Of a stretch of 64,000 nt of DNA, positions 53,331 to 64,000 are shown one piece after another. Source of the stretch: Antennarius striatus (Eukaryota > Chordata > Actinopteri > Lophiiformes > Antennariidae); the NCBI RefSeq assembly GCF_040054535.1, contig NC_090784.1, forward strand, positions 11,715,001 through 11,779,000. The letters run 5' to 3'. A program made the translations under genes and the position numbers. The first letter of the stretch is position 1. Each line of letters opens with the position of its first letter. The notes beneath the pieces were generated by a model. That model was not told the DNA's origin. It did not search any database and saw nothing but the letters and a program-made list of their open reading frames with translations.

Positions 53331-56300
53331 TCAGCTCTCCTGATCGTCCTTGGTCAGAATCACGGTGTGCTGCCCCCCACTGGACGCCATCAGTACTGCA
53401 CGGTTCTCCAGCTGCTTCCCCGTTATCTTCACAGGGCTCCACTCGTCATCCTCCTCTCCCGTGCCAAGCTGCAGGTTGGTGCCCATTCCCCAGGCATACA
53501 GAGACCCTGGAGGAAACACAGACGTGTGTGTGTGTGTGTGTGTGTGAGGAAGGCATTGATTCTGTAAGGATTCTGGAAGGTGTGCAACTCCAAGAGCAAA
53601 ACTGTTTATGACAGCTTTACAATAACATGTCTATCCACATTGATGAGAGAAATTCTGTAAACAGACACCAAGTACTGCCAGCATCCGCCAGCTGAGTCAG
53701 CAGGTCACCCTCATTGAAAATATAGGGTTAGGGTTATGACCTGAAACCACACGATTTATTCCATGATGAGGGGAGGTGGTACAAGTGTGACACCATTACT
53801 GGACATCTTTAAAATGCCAAGTAAATTCATACAAATTAAAATCTGATGTAGTTGTTGAAACCACGGACAGAACAGAGGACAAAATGAGATTGAGTGAAAG
53901 GATTTTTTTTTAAAGTTTCAAAGCAAAATTATACAACATAAGGACTTGAACACATGTTAATCATTGATTAAATCACTCTTAAAATCCCGACTGCATGGTC
54001 ATTATCGTTACTACAGTTGTGTTTAGTCATCAAATGTGTGTATTTACAGTCGTTGTGATAGTCATCATTCTCTTTAGTGTGACGAACGTAACAGCAGGTC
54101 ACACAACGCTCCTATTAAGCAGACCCAGCAGTAGATCCCTATATCCTAAAGCTCACCTTCTCTGGTGACAGCAAAGCTGACTGCAACTCCACATTCCACA
54201 CTACTGACTGCCTCCATCCCCTTCACAAGCCTGGGCTCACTCGTCTCTTCAGCTTCCTTGCCCAAACCCAGACGACCATACTCCGCTCTTCCCAGGCTAT
54301 ACACCTGTCCTAAAAGATCAACAGGCTCACATGAATACTTGATCATCCCCTTAGTCAAAATTAAAAGATTTATATTGTTATTGTCTCTAAAATACACTTG
54401 AGATCAACATTGGAGCACTTCAACATTTATAGAATGATTTATAACATTAGTATGATGTTAAATGGTAACTGCAATGTTAGCTGCTGCTAACACACTGGTT
54501 ACGCAGCATTTTAGCAACACTTCACACGCTGCAAAACCAGATTGAGCCTTCACCATAAACTGGAGCTTACCTTCAGCATCAAGGCAGACGGTGTGATGCT
54601 GCCCTCCAGAGAATTCCATCCAGGAATCAGTTAACCTCTTGAATCTCTCCAATTTTATTGGGAAAAAATGGGGCTTTATGTCATCAAGGCCTGAACAGAC
54701 AGTAAAATATTTCAAATAAGGCCACAAAGTGCCACCTCATTTAAAGTTAGAATATAGAAAGCACAGCTGAGTGTGAAGGGAGGTTGAAGATGAAGCCAAA
54801 ACCTTCACGTGATCACGAGTCTCATTGAATTTGAGATTTAATTTTCAAGACTCCAGAGTTCACGATTGTATCATTATACAAAAACTTACAATGACATTAA
54901 CATAATAAGAATTTAATAGTCTAAGTTAAAATTGATGTCAGGATATGAACTACAGTGTATAACAATTTAATACGGATGGATGGTGCAAACCAATCCAGTT
55001 TGGAGTCCAGCTGTCACTCTGATTAAAATCATCACACAAATCTGTTCACACCAACCATATTAGAAGTACCACACGAACCCAACTGGTGATAGTTGTTGAG
55101 GCCAAATCCATAAATATCCCCATCTTTTGACACAGCAAAGGTGAAGTAGGCGCCACAGAAGGCATCGATGAAGTGAACCTTCCCTTTGACTGGGACCAGC
55201 TGAGGCACCAATAACCACTCTGAAACCACAACACAACTGTGGTTATAACACATATTCCACTCAGGCATGAAAACAGACAATATAATCAGAAATCAGTCAT
55301 CAGTGTTGATGCTGAACGACTTACCGAGGCCTCTCCTGGCACCTCTGTCTGAAAAGACTTCGGGCACTCTTCCCAGCTGCCCCTGCTCTCCAGTACCCGA
55401 CGAGTAAAGATTTCCGTCCACAGTGAGCAGCACCAGGTGGTCGTTACCTGTTAGAAGTTAATGTGTCATGTACAAAATACAACATGTGACTCCAGACAGG
55501 ACTGATCGTTACCTGATGCTATCTTCATAACAGGTTCCATCAGTGGGACTTTAACTGGAACGGTGGAGGGTTTTAAGCCCTCTAGCAGACCAATGACACC
55601 ATTATTATCCTGGAAAACAAGACCGGAGTATTAAGTTAGTGCTGTATGTAAAAGTTCACTGATGAGATGATTTCTATGCCGTCAGAAATCAGGGGGGAAC
55701 ATTGGAGGCAAGCAGAGGTAATAAAGACATAATTACCAGTGTGCTGCTGAGTATTAATAATGAAAAACCAAGGAGTAATCTAACAGGTTCAATGCACTGT
55801 TTGATGGTCTATATTTCTCTCCAGTCGGTTACAAACTGAAGCTGTTTTTGTCATCTTGCATGTAACACGATACGCCTGTCAGATTTCATCATGCAGCCAC
55901 GCGAAACAGATGGAGATGAAAACGATGGACATGAGAAAAAGTTCAAAAGCTCAGAGAAACTGTCAGAGGCCATTAGAGAGGACTGAGGAAAGAGACACCT
56001 CTGCAATGAAATGAGCTCAGAAAGATTTAAAATATTAATAATATACTACAAAAAAGGTATAAACAAGTATAGCTGGCCCAGAATCTGAACCATTTCCCTA
56101 CAAAGAGAGCTCAGATTTTTTTTTTCTCTTTTGGGATGACAGAATGGATTCATTTCACTCTCAGCAGCAAGCTTCTGTATAATGTGTGTAATGAACTAGA
56201 ATTAATCACTCCTGATCATCATCAACAGCTGACCAGAGGGGACACGTCCATGACAACACCAAAGAGGAGAGGGAGGAACAGGAAGAGACTGAAGGGAAAC

Positions 56301-59300
56301 AACCCGAGTGAGAGATAAGAAATGGAATAGGTTTTACTAGAAAAATTCAGCATGAATGAAATGATGCTGATGCAAGAGAGCAGAGTGACTGAACGTTTTC
56401 CGATTGAAATATTTAAAAATTTATGTGCAGTTCTAATGAGGTAAAGGTATGTTAGGAATAATAAACAGCAAACAGAAGAAAAATCCTAGTGAAACCCTTC
56501 TTTTTGATGCTACACCTTCTTCCACACCCTTCTGCAGAGACATGCCTCTGCCTGTTGCATAGTGCAATGCTGACTCACTGCACACACCAGACACAAGAAC
56601 TGTTCTTACTGGTAATCTAGTGATCACGACTAACCCACAAAGACTGTAAACTAAATTAAATCATGCTCTGACTTGTGCAGTTCTCCCAGAACTTCATCTT
56701 GCATATGAATCAAAAAACCTCATCAATTCAAAATGAGGTCCATAGTAATAATCCTGGGCGGCACAGTGGTTAGCGCTGTCGCCTCACAACACGGTGGGTC
56801 CGGGTTCGAGTTCCGCTCTGTGTGGAGTTCGCATGCTCTCCCCGTGTCTGCGTGGGTTCTCTCCGGGTTCTCCGGCTTCCTCCCACCTCCAAAAGCATGC
56901 GCTTCAGGGTGATTGGCCGTTCCAAATTGCCCGTAGGAGTGAGTGTGTGTGCGTGTTTGTATGTCTTTGTATGTGGCTCCACGGTGCACTGGCGTCATGG
57001 CCGGAGTGTCCCCCGCCTCACGCCCTACGCCAGCTGGGATAGGCTCCAGCTCCCTGTGACCCGCTATGGCGGATACAGTGGCGGTACATGAAAATGCATC
57101 CTGCATCCCACCTGGAGGGGGAGTGGGCGCCGCCAGGTTCAATTTCTTAAGACTGTATGATGACAACCGTGGGTTGTCGGTGGTGCCCCAACGACCCTCC
57201 GGGGTTATGCGATAGGCTAGGCTAGTATTATATATCACCCAGGTGATGCAGGAACAAAACATAAAGTACATTAGGTAACACGTTTCTCAGATGACCAGGG
57301 CACAGATCCTAGTTGGAGATCATCTGTGGGTGATATATCTGTGATCCCTTTTTATGGCCATCCCTCTTTTGTACAGACACACTGCTAGCCTTGTTTCCCA
57401 GCTGCTGTGGAGCTTACAGTGGAAAGCATGGAGAAGCTACACTATTAAGGTCTGCAAGGCTACAGCGGGCATGTCATGACCTGGCTCTACAGCCGAGACA
57501 AAAAGTTGGAAATGAATAAAAAGAAAGTTAATTACAAAACATGTCTACAGTGCAACACGAGGTATGGTTGTCAGTAAGTTAGTAGTCGGTAGTTGTATGG
57601 GCACGTACTGTATGTTATATAATGTGTGGGATGGTGTTGGCTGAAGGTGATGAACACAAAACATGTCAGCAGCAGGAGCGGTGGCAGAAAGCAGAGCACG
57701 ACTGAAGTCTGAAGGTAAGGTTTAACCTCAGAGCGCCGGGCCCAGGTGCTCCACACCAGACAGCCCCGCCCACACGTACACCTTCTACAAGCTAATAACT
57801 CATGGGACTGTCACAGAACAGGCTAGCTGAAGTTGCAAACGAGTCACCGTCAATGATTTGGAGATGTGTTTCCAGCTTACATGGCAAATAAACAACATTT
57901 ACAGCAACAAACATTTACCGTATACAATTGAACATCTGATAAACTGTGGAAGACAGAAGGAGATTGAGTTTGAGACAGAAACCATTTCGAGCTGCTAAGC
58001 TAAGGGAGTTAAAACTGAAAAGCACAAAACTGATTATTAATGAGAAGGCTGCTAAAATGATGGTTGATTATGAATAATTTGGAAAAACAACTTTTTGTAT
58101 GAACAGGAAATGACACAGTTAAGCTACAGCAGGAAAACATGCTGTGTGTTGGAATAGGGTTTGCAATAAATCTGGTGTGAATCTGTAAGGCACGAGTGAA
58201 CAAGCATTTATTTCCAACTCACAAAAGCATGTTCTTTCTGAAAACTATAACTCTTGATAACTTGTGAGATTACCTAAGAAGTCTTTCATTAATAGAATAA
58301 CTTGAGTTTGAAAAACGTGGATTAAGATTTATTTCTTTTCCTAGGGAGTATAGAAAAAAAGCTGAACAGAGATGGAAAGCTCTAGGCCAACACGTCTTGG
58401 TCTATGTACTGAAAGATTAAGCAACAAGCAGGAGGTTCAAGATTGTAATCGTGACAGGATGCTTTGTAAAAGGAAAATAATATAAACCCCTTACAATGTT
58501 CAAATATGGATTAAACATGGCTTATGTGACACTGGATTTAATAGCTACTGCTGAAAATAGAAGACTTCACCTATAAGGTAAAGAACTTTTTCTGGTGGCA
58601 GCAGAATGATATCCTCCTCTTACCTATGTTGTTTCAATGTTGATGTTTTTGTCACATTATCTTTAAACTACATTACTGTGTCTATGACCTCTATATGGGA
58701 ACTCTTGTGGGTAGAGAGGATATACAGTACTTTAAAAAAAGAAGAATACAACTAGAAACGGTCACACAATTTAATGTAGACACAAGAGGACACAAGCCAT
58801 TGTCTTATTGTGCCGGTCCCAAGCCCGGATAAATACAGTGGGTTGCGTCAGGAAGGGCATCCGGCGTAAAACTTTCGGCAAATCAAACATTCAAATCAAA
58901 CCTATTGACTTCCATACCGGATTGATCGAGGCCCGGGTTAACAACGACCACCATCGGTGCTGTTCACCTACAGGGTGCCGGTGGAAATTGGACTACAGTT
59001 GGCCGAAGGACAGGAGGAAAGTGTGTTTGTAGGAAGAGAGAGAAGAGGAGTGCCAAGAGTAGAGGACTGAGAGTAGGGACATTGAATGTTGGAACTATGA
59101 CAGGAAAAGGTAGAGAGTTGGTTGACATGATGCTGAAAAGGAAGGTAGACATACTGTGTGTCCGGGAGACCAGGGAAAGGTAGCAAGACTAGAAGTTTAG
59201 GAGCAGTGTTCAAGTTCTATCTATAGATAGGAAGAGAAATGAGCTAGGAGTTATCTTGAAGGAGGAGTTTGTTAGGAATGTCCTGGAGGTAAAATGAGTG

Positions 59301-62300
59301 TCAGATAGAGTGATGAGTCTGAAGCTAGAAATAGAAGGTGTGATGTTCAATGTTGTTAGAGGGTATGCTCCACAGGTAGGATGTGAGCTGGAGGAGAAGG
59401 AGAAATTCTGGTTGGACTTGGATGAAGTGATGCAGAGCATACCTAGAAGTAAGAGATTTGTCATTGGTGCAGACTTCAATCGACATGTTGGTGCAGGAAA
59501 CAGAGGTGATGAGGTGGTGATGGGCAGGTTTGGTATCCAGGAGAGGAACGCAGAAGGACAGATAGTGGTTGACTTTGCAAAAAGGATGGAAATGACTATA
59601 GTGAATACTTTCTTCCAGAAGAGGCAGGAACATAGAGTGACCTATAAGGGTGGAGGTAGGAGCACACAAGTAGACTACATCTTGTGTAGACGGTGTAATC
59701 TGAAGGAGATCAGTGACTGCAAAGTAGTGGTAGGCGATAGTGTAGCCAAACAGCATAGGATGGTGGTGTGTAGGATGACTCTGGTGGTGAGGAAGATGAA
59801 GAAGACAAAGACAGAGCAGAGGACAAAATGGTGGAAACTAAAAAAGGAAGAGTGTTGCATGACTTTTAGGAAGGAGTTAAGACAGGCTCTGGGTGGTCAG
59901 GAGGTGCTTCCAGATGACTGGACAACTACAGCTAATGTGATCAGGGAGACGGGTAGGAGAGTACTTGGTGTGTCATCTGGAAGGAAAGTAGATAAGGAGA
60001 CTTGGTGGTGGAATGAGGAGGTACAGGAGTGTATACAGAGAAAGAGGTTAGCTAAGAAGAAGTGGGACACTGTGAGGACTGAGGAGAGTAGGCAGGAGTA
60101 CAGGGAGATGCAGCGTAAGGTCACAGTAGAGGTAGCAAAGGCCAAACAAGGGGCTTATGATGACTTGTATGCGAGGTTGGACAGTAACGAGAGAGAGACT
60201 GATCTATACAGGTTGGCAAGACAGAGAGACAGAGATGGGAAGGACGTGCAGCAGGTTAGGGTGATTAAGGATAGGGATGGAAGTCTATTGACAGGTGCCA
60301 GTAGTGTGATGGGAAGATAGAAAGAGTACTTTGAAGAGTTGATGAATGAGGAAAAAGAGAGAACAAAGACTAGAAGAGGTGATTGTTGTGGACCAGGAAG
60401 TAGCAAAGATTAGTCAGGATGAAGTGAGGCGGGGCATGAAACGGGATGAAGAGTGGTAAGGCAGTCGGTCGTGATGATATACCTGTAGAGGTTTGGAAGT
60501 GTTTAGGAGAGGTGGCAGTAGAGTTTCTGACTGGGTTGTTCAACAGGATCTTAGATCGTGAGAAGATGCCTGAGGAATGGAGAAGTGTGCTGGTGCCCAT
60601 TTTTAAGAACAAGGGAGACGTGCAGAGTTGTGGCAACTACAGAGGAATAAAGCTGATGAGCCATACAATGAAGTTATGGGAAAGAGTAGTTGAAGCTAGA
60701 CTAAGGGCAGAAGTGAACATTTGTGAGCAGCAGTATGGTTTCATGCCAAAAAAAAAAAAAAGAGTACTTCAGATGCAGTTTTTGCTTTGAGGATGTTGAT
60801 AGAGAAGTACAGAGAAGGCCAGACGGAGCTGCCTTGTGTTTTTGTAGATCTGGAGAAAGCTTATGACAGGGTGCCCGGAGAGGAACTGTGGTATTGTATG
60901 AGGAAGTCTGGAGTGACAGAGAAGTATGTTAGAGCGGTGCAGGACATGTATGAGGACTGTAAGACAGTGGTGAGGTGTGCTGTGGGTGTGGGACTGCATC
61001 AGGGATCAGCTCTGAGCCCCTTCTTGTTCGCTATGGTGATGGACAGGCTGACAGACGAGGTTAGACAGGAATCACCATGGACTATGATGTTTGTAGATGA
61101 CATTGTGATCTGTAGTGAGAGCAGGGAACAGGAGGAGGAGAAGCTAGACAGGTGGAGGTTTGTCCTGGAAAGAAGAGGAATGAAGGTTAGCCGCAGTAAG
61201 ACAGAGTACATGTGTGTGAATGAGAGGGACCCAAGTGGAAGAGTGAGGTTACAGGGAGAAGAGATCAAGAAGGTGGAGGATTTTAAGTACTTAGGCTCAA
61301 CAGTCCAGAGCAATGGAGTGTGGAAAAGAGGTGAAGAAGTGTGTACAGGCAGGATGGAACGGGTGGAGGAAAGTGTCAGGTGTGATGTGTGATAGAAGAG
61401 TTTCAGCTAAAATGAAAGGAAAGGTGTACAAAACTGTGGTGAGACCAGCGATGTTGTTTGGTCTAGAAACAGTGTCACTGAGGAAAAGACAGGAGACAGA
61501 GCTGGAGGTAGCAGAGATGAAGATGCTGAGGTTCTCTTTGGCAGTGACCAGGATGGATAGGATCAGGATTGAATACATCAGAGGGACAGCACATGTTAGA
61601 GGTTTTGGAGATAAAATCAGAGAGGCCAGACTGAGATAGTTTGGACATGTCCAGAGGAGAGATAGTGAATATATTGGTAGAAGGATGCTGAGTTTTGAAC
61701 TGCCTGGCAGGAGGCCTAGAGGAAGACCAAAGAGGAGGTTTTTGGATGTAGTGAAAGAGGACATGAAGGTAGTTGGTGTGAGAGAGGAGGATGCAGAAGA
61801 CAGGGTTAGATGGAGGCAACTGATTCGCTGTGGGAAAAGCCAAAAGGAAAAGACGGAACAGTCACACAATTTCAAGCACAAGTTAAGGTGGTAACGGGTA
61901 GGTAGTATGGTAAGTAACTGACCCTGAAGTTTCCCCAAATGTACACAGAGCCATCATCTGTGAGTGCAGCTGTGTGGCTGTCCCCTGCGGACACCTGGAC
62001 CACCCTCTCATCTAATGCCACCTTTCCAGGAACCATCTCAGACCCCAGTGTTAAATCCCGTCCAAGTGCTCCTTCGTCATTACAGCCAAATGTGTAGACC
62101 TACAGAAAACAAACACAAAATTACATGAGTCCAGCTGGGAAATACCAGAACCTTTGCAAAATTTAAATTATTCATGTATAAGAAAAAAGAAAGATGGTTT
62201 CTTACATTTCCAGTGTCACTGAGACACACTGTGTGCATGCCTCCAGCTGTCACTTGCACAATTTTCTCTGGTAGTGACACAAGAGATGGCTTCTTCCTCT

Positions 62301-62919
62301 GCATGACATCTTCACCTTGACCCAGCTGGCCAACATCACCCTGGCCCAAAACAAGAACCTGTCCTGGTTCCTTGCCATGACTCTTGTGGAAAACTAATGC
62401 AGGGACACAATCTTATATTTACTAGATGAGATTGCATCACAAATATTAAACACATTAGGCAATGTTTATTATACTCAGTTTGCTTAAAAAACCCCAAGTA
62501 AAGACTAAATCCTCATTTGCCTTGGACTGAAATGAACAGGGTAATCTATTCATTCTTATTTTCCAATAGTGAAAAATTAAATGAACATTAAATCACTTTT
62601 AACATTGCATGCCATCATGACCAGACACACCAGAAACAAGCAAATCTATTAATAAACAGCTGAAGTCTCATATTGTAACAATCCAATAAAGCAGATAAAT
62701 TGAGCCAAGATTTTTTTGTTTGCCACTGCAAGTTAAGGAAGATAATACAAAGCACAAAATTATTGTTACCAGTGTTAGTCGGTCTAGCCTGTTCTGGTTT
62801 GTTAACAACATTTTAGTTTCTGAAAAAGTTGATGATTTACCTTTTACTTTCTTAAGGCCTTTCACATCCTGCGGAATAGACTTCGACTTCCTCTTGATGG
62901 CAGTCTTTTTAGCAGGCAT
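53331..62919 (-). CDS. rcc1: Regulator of chromosome condensation 1 (Ran GEF)
   Basis: Chromatin-bound nucleotide exchange factor for Ran; a seven-bladed beta-propeller that sets the RanGTP gradient in nuclear transport and mitosis. Coding exons in gene order: 62919-62841, 62393-62206, 62099-61923, 55609-55513, 55447-55325, 55219-55070, 54690-54571, 54309-54157, 53506-53331. They join in frame to 420 residues (human 421). The N-terminus is Lys-rich ([11 protein letters not shown]). [54 protein letters not shown] and [10 protein letters not shown] are propeller repeat landmarks. Asp183 matches the human catalytic Asp182. An in-frame TAA 6 nt upstream fixes the ATG. The donor of exon 6 is the least certain (55069 chosen). 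The 6.3 kb third coding intron holds a LINE and a SINE. Confidence 0.93.
56755..57080 (+). mobile_element. tRNA-derived SINE-like repeat, best-preserved copy
   Basis: The 5' part has a tRNA-like A box (TGGTTAGCGCTG) and B box (GGGTTCGAGTT). Then come the CTCCCCGTGTCTGCGTGGGTT block, CTCCGGCTTCCTCCCACCTCC, GTGGCTCCACGGTGCACTGG and CCAGCTGGGATAGGCTCCAG. It lies in rcc1 intron 3 in the opposite orientation to the gene. It is not a functional tRNA gene, since no cloverleaf is formed. Confidence 0.8.
57240..58754. other. rcc1 intron 3, unique-looking part
   Basis: No exon or named repeat seen between the SINE and the LINE. Confidence 0.4.
58755..61872 (+). mobile_element. Near full-length RTE-like LINE in rcc1 intron 3, flanked by TSD
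   Basis: GTCACACAATTT occurs at 58761-58772 and 61861-61872 (16 of 18 identical if extended leftward), bracketing the element at 58773-61860. Coding remains in order: a short 5' frame (58808-59032); an AP-endonuclease domain ([12 protein letters not shown] in place of [31 protein letters not shown]) running to the TAG at 60318; the reverse transcriptase ([56 protein letters not shown] in place of FADD); and a C-terminal [12 protein letters not shown] tail. At least two stops and several frameshifts, one in an A13 run near 60750, mean it is dead. Antisense to rcc1. Confidence 0.9.
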
Positions 62920-62935
62920 GACACCTTAATTAAGA

Positions 62936-63780
62936 ACTGGGACAATAAAAACAAGATTTACATAACGTACCTTGGGTAAACTGTGAGCTCTATTGGTGGT
63001 TGTTCATTATAATTACTTATCAAAATTACAGATGCAGCTGTAAAGCTCACAACACATAATAAAAGCTCCTCTATGGTCTTCCAAATGAAGATCTTGGATG
63101 ATGTGTGCTTCAGTTCTGAGGTATGAATGTCATGAGCAGTGTTAGTATTTCCATTAAGACACTTCTTACAAAACGCATTTGTGTTTAACAGCTGGGCTCA
63201 GTTTCTTTGGCTCCACCGAAAGATGAGCTTCAGTCTCCCAACAAAATCGCTCAAACACGGAGAGTTGAAGCTGGAGTCCTCCTCAGCCATCAGCTCCCCG
63301 TTCAATGACACACTTCTGCTCCCAATGCTTGACGTCTGGTGCAGACCAGAGCCATCTGAGCTAACATTAACCATGACACCGCACGTGTTCTTGCTAACAT
63401 TCAGATACCTACGTTTAGGTTACGACAGTTCTATAAATATTTCCGAACTTCAGTTCACTTCTCAGGCAAAAATAAATGTGACTCATTCATCCACAAACCA
63501 ATACTGAAGGAATGTGAGCTGCGAGTACCCGGCGGATTGTAGCTGCCCAGCCTACAAGTGTAGCTCATGTTGTTTGCTAACTTCCTGCAGGCTGTAGTAT
63601 TTCACGGAATTATTGAACTAGAAAAGCACGAGTTTTTAAACTAGAACTGAACTCAATGTTCAAATATTGAGTTGAGAGCGAAACTCAGGCGAAGTGAAGT
63701 TACTGACCTGAAAATGATGAGGGATTGCAGTTGGTTTGAGAGTGAATGTGGACAAACTGGTTCCCGGTTGCTAAATTACA
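62936..63780 (-). other. rcc1: rcc1 5' UTR exon and first intron (inferred)
   Basis: On the gene strand, TTTTCAG|gtcagt at 63708 is a good donor and TTTTTATTGTCCCAG ending at 62937 is a good acceptor. This gives a non-coding first exon ending at 63708 and 17 nt of 5' UTR before the ATG in exon 2. Inferred from signals only. Confidence 0.45.
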
Positions 63781-63895
63781 AATCCTAGTAGGGTTAAAGC
63801 ATGACCGCGTCTACTGTGCTCTGATTGGCTAGCAGCACTGGTTGAATCCGTTGGTCCCGGCGGTAGGGCAGTAAGAGACACTCTGATTGGTTACA
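63781..63895 (-). promoter_or_regulatory. rcc1: rcc1 promoter region with two CCAAT boxes
   Basis: CTGATTGG occurs at 63821-63828 and again at 63883-63890, 62 nt apart. On the gene strand both read CCAATCAG, the full NF-Y site. They lie about 115 and 180 nt upstream of the inferred first donor, a usual place for CCAAT boxes in TATA-less cell-cycle genes. The interval includes some CpG-rich sequence (GTCCCGGCGG). Confidence 0.5.
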
Positions 63896-63928
63896 ATTAA
63901 AAAATATCACGGACATTGGGCCAGTCAT

Positions 63929-64000
63929 AGGCAGATAGATAGGCAGATAGATAGGCAGATAGATAGGCAGATAGATAGGCAGATAGATAGGCAGATAGAT
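63929..64000. repeat. 12-bp tandem repeat GGCAGATAGATA
   Basis: Six near-perfect units reaching the window edge; the array probably continues beyond it. Confidence 0.95.

Noticed and set aside
56755..57271. tRNA gene or 182-codon antisense protein at the SINE
   Set aside because: A- and B-box-like segments are present but no cloverleaf follows. The antisense frame simply reads through the repeat.
62937..63707. snoRNA (U17/SNORA73 type) in the first rcc1 intron, as in mammals
   Set aside because: I looked for an H box (ANANNA) and ACA box with two hairpins and could not make a convincing case by eye. Pufferfish are known to carry U17 in a different host gene.

Overview
The window is vertebrate nuclear DNA, almost certainly from a ray-finned (teleost) fish. 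The evidence is three split genes with vertebrate protein products (tcea3, oprd1, rcc1), compact introns, many long di- and tetranucleotide microsatellites, and fish-type non-LTR retrotransposons and tRNA-derived SINEs. No prokaryotic or viral gene was seen.

Layout. Positions 1-11.3 kb are non-coding and rich in microsatellites. tcea3 (TFIIS-family elongation factor) lies on the + strand; its 21 coding exons run from 11881 to 20879 behind a CpG-rich 5' end. A roughly 20 kb gene-free stretch follows (21-41 kb) with RTE-like LINE pieces and dispersed repeats. oprd1 (delta opioid receptor) is on the + strand with three coding exons, 41188-43731, just downstream of a long GA tract. Another gene-poor stretch runs from 43.8 to 52.8 kb. 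rcc1 (Ran guanine-nucleotide exchange factor) is on the - strand with nine coding exons, 62919 to 53331. Its third coding intron holds a near full-length RTE-like LINE and a SINE. Its promoter, with two CCAAT boxes, lies near the right edge. The three genes act in unrelated processes (transcript elongation, opioid signalling, nuclear transport and mitosis) and are neighbours only by synteny.

The most unusual object is tcea3. I could join its exons in frame into a predicted 750-residue protein, about twice the usual TFIIS length. The extra length is a linker built from one 525-nt charged exon plus ten small exons (60-114 nt). All eleven start and end in the same phase (split after AG of an Arg/Ser codon) and repeat a basic/serine motif. 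The gene also keeps a minor-spliceosome AT-AC intron with textbook signals. Its zinc-ribbon exon is squeezed between a TG tract and a CCAT tract. A decayed copy of exon 2 lies in intron 4. In oprd1, two ligand-selectivity positions carry the residues typical of the mu receptor.

All exon joins were made by eye from splice signals, reading frame and remembered family sequence. No alignment or transcript evidence was available.
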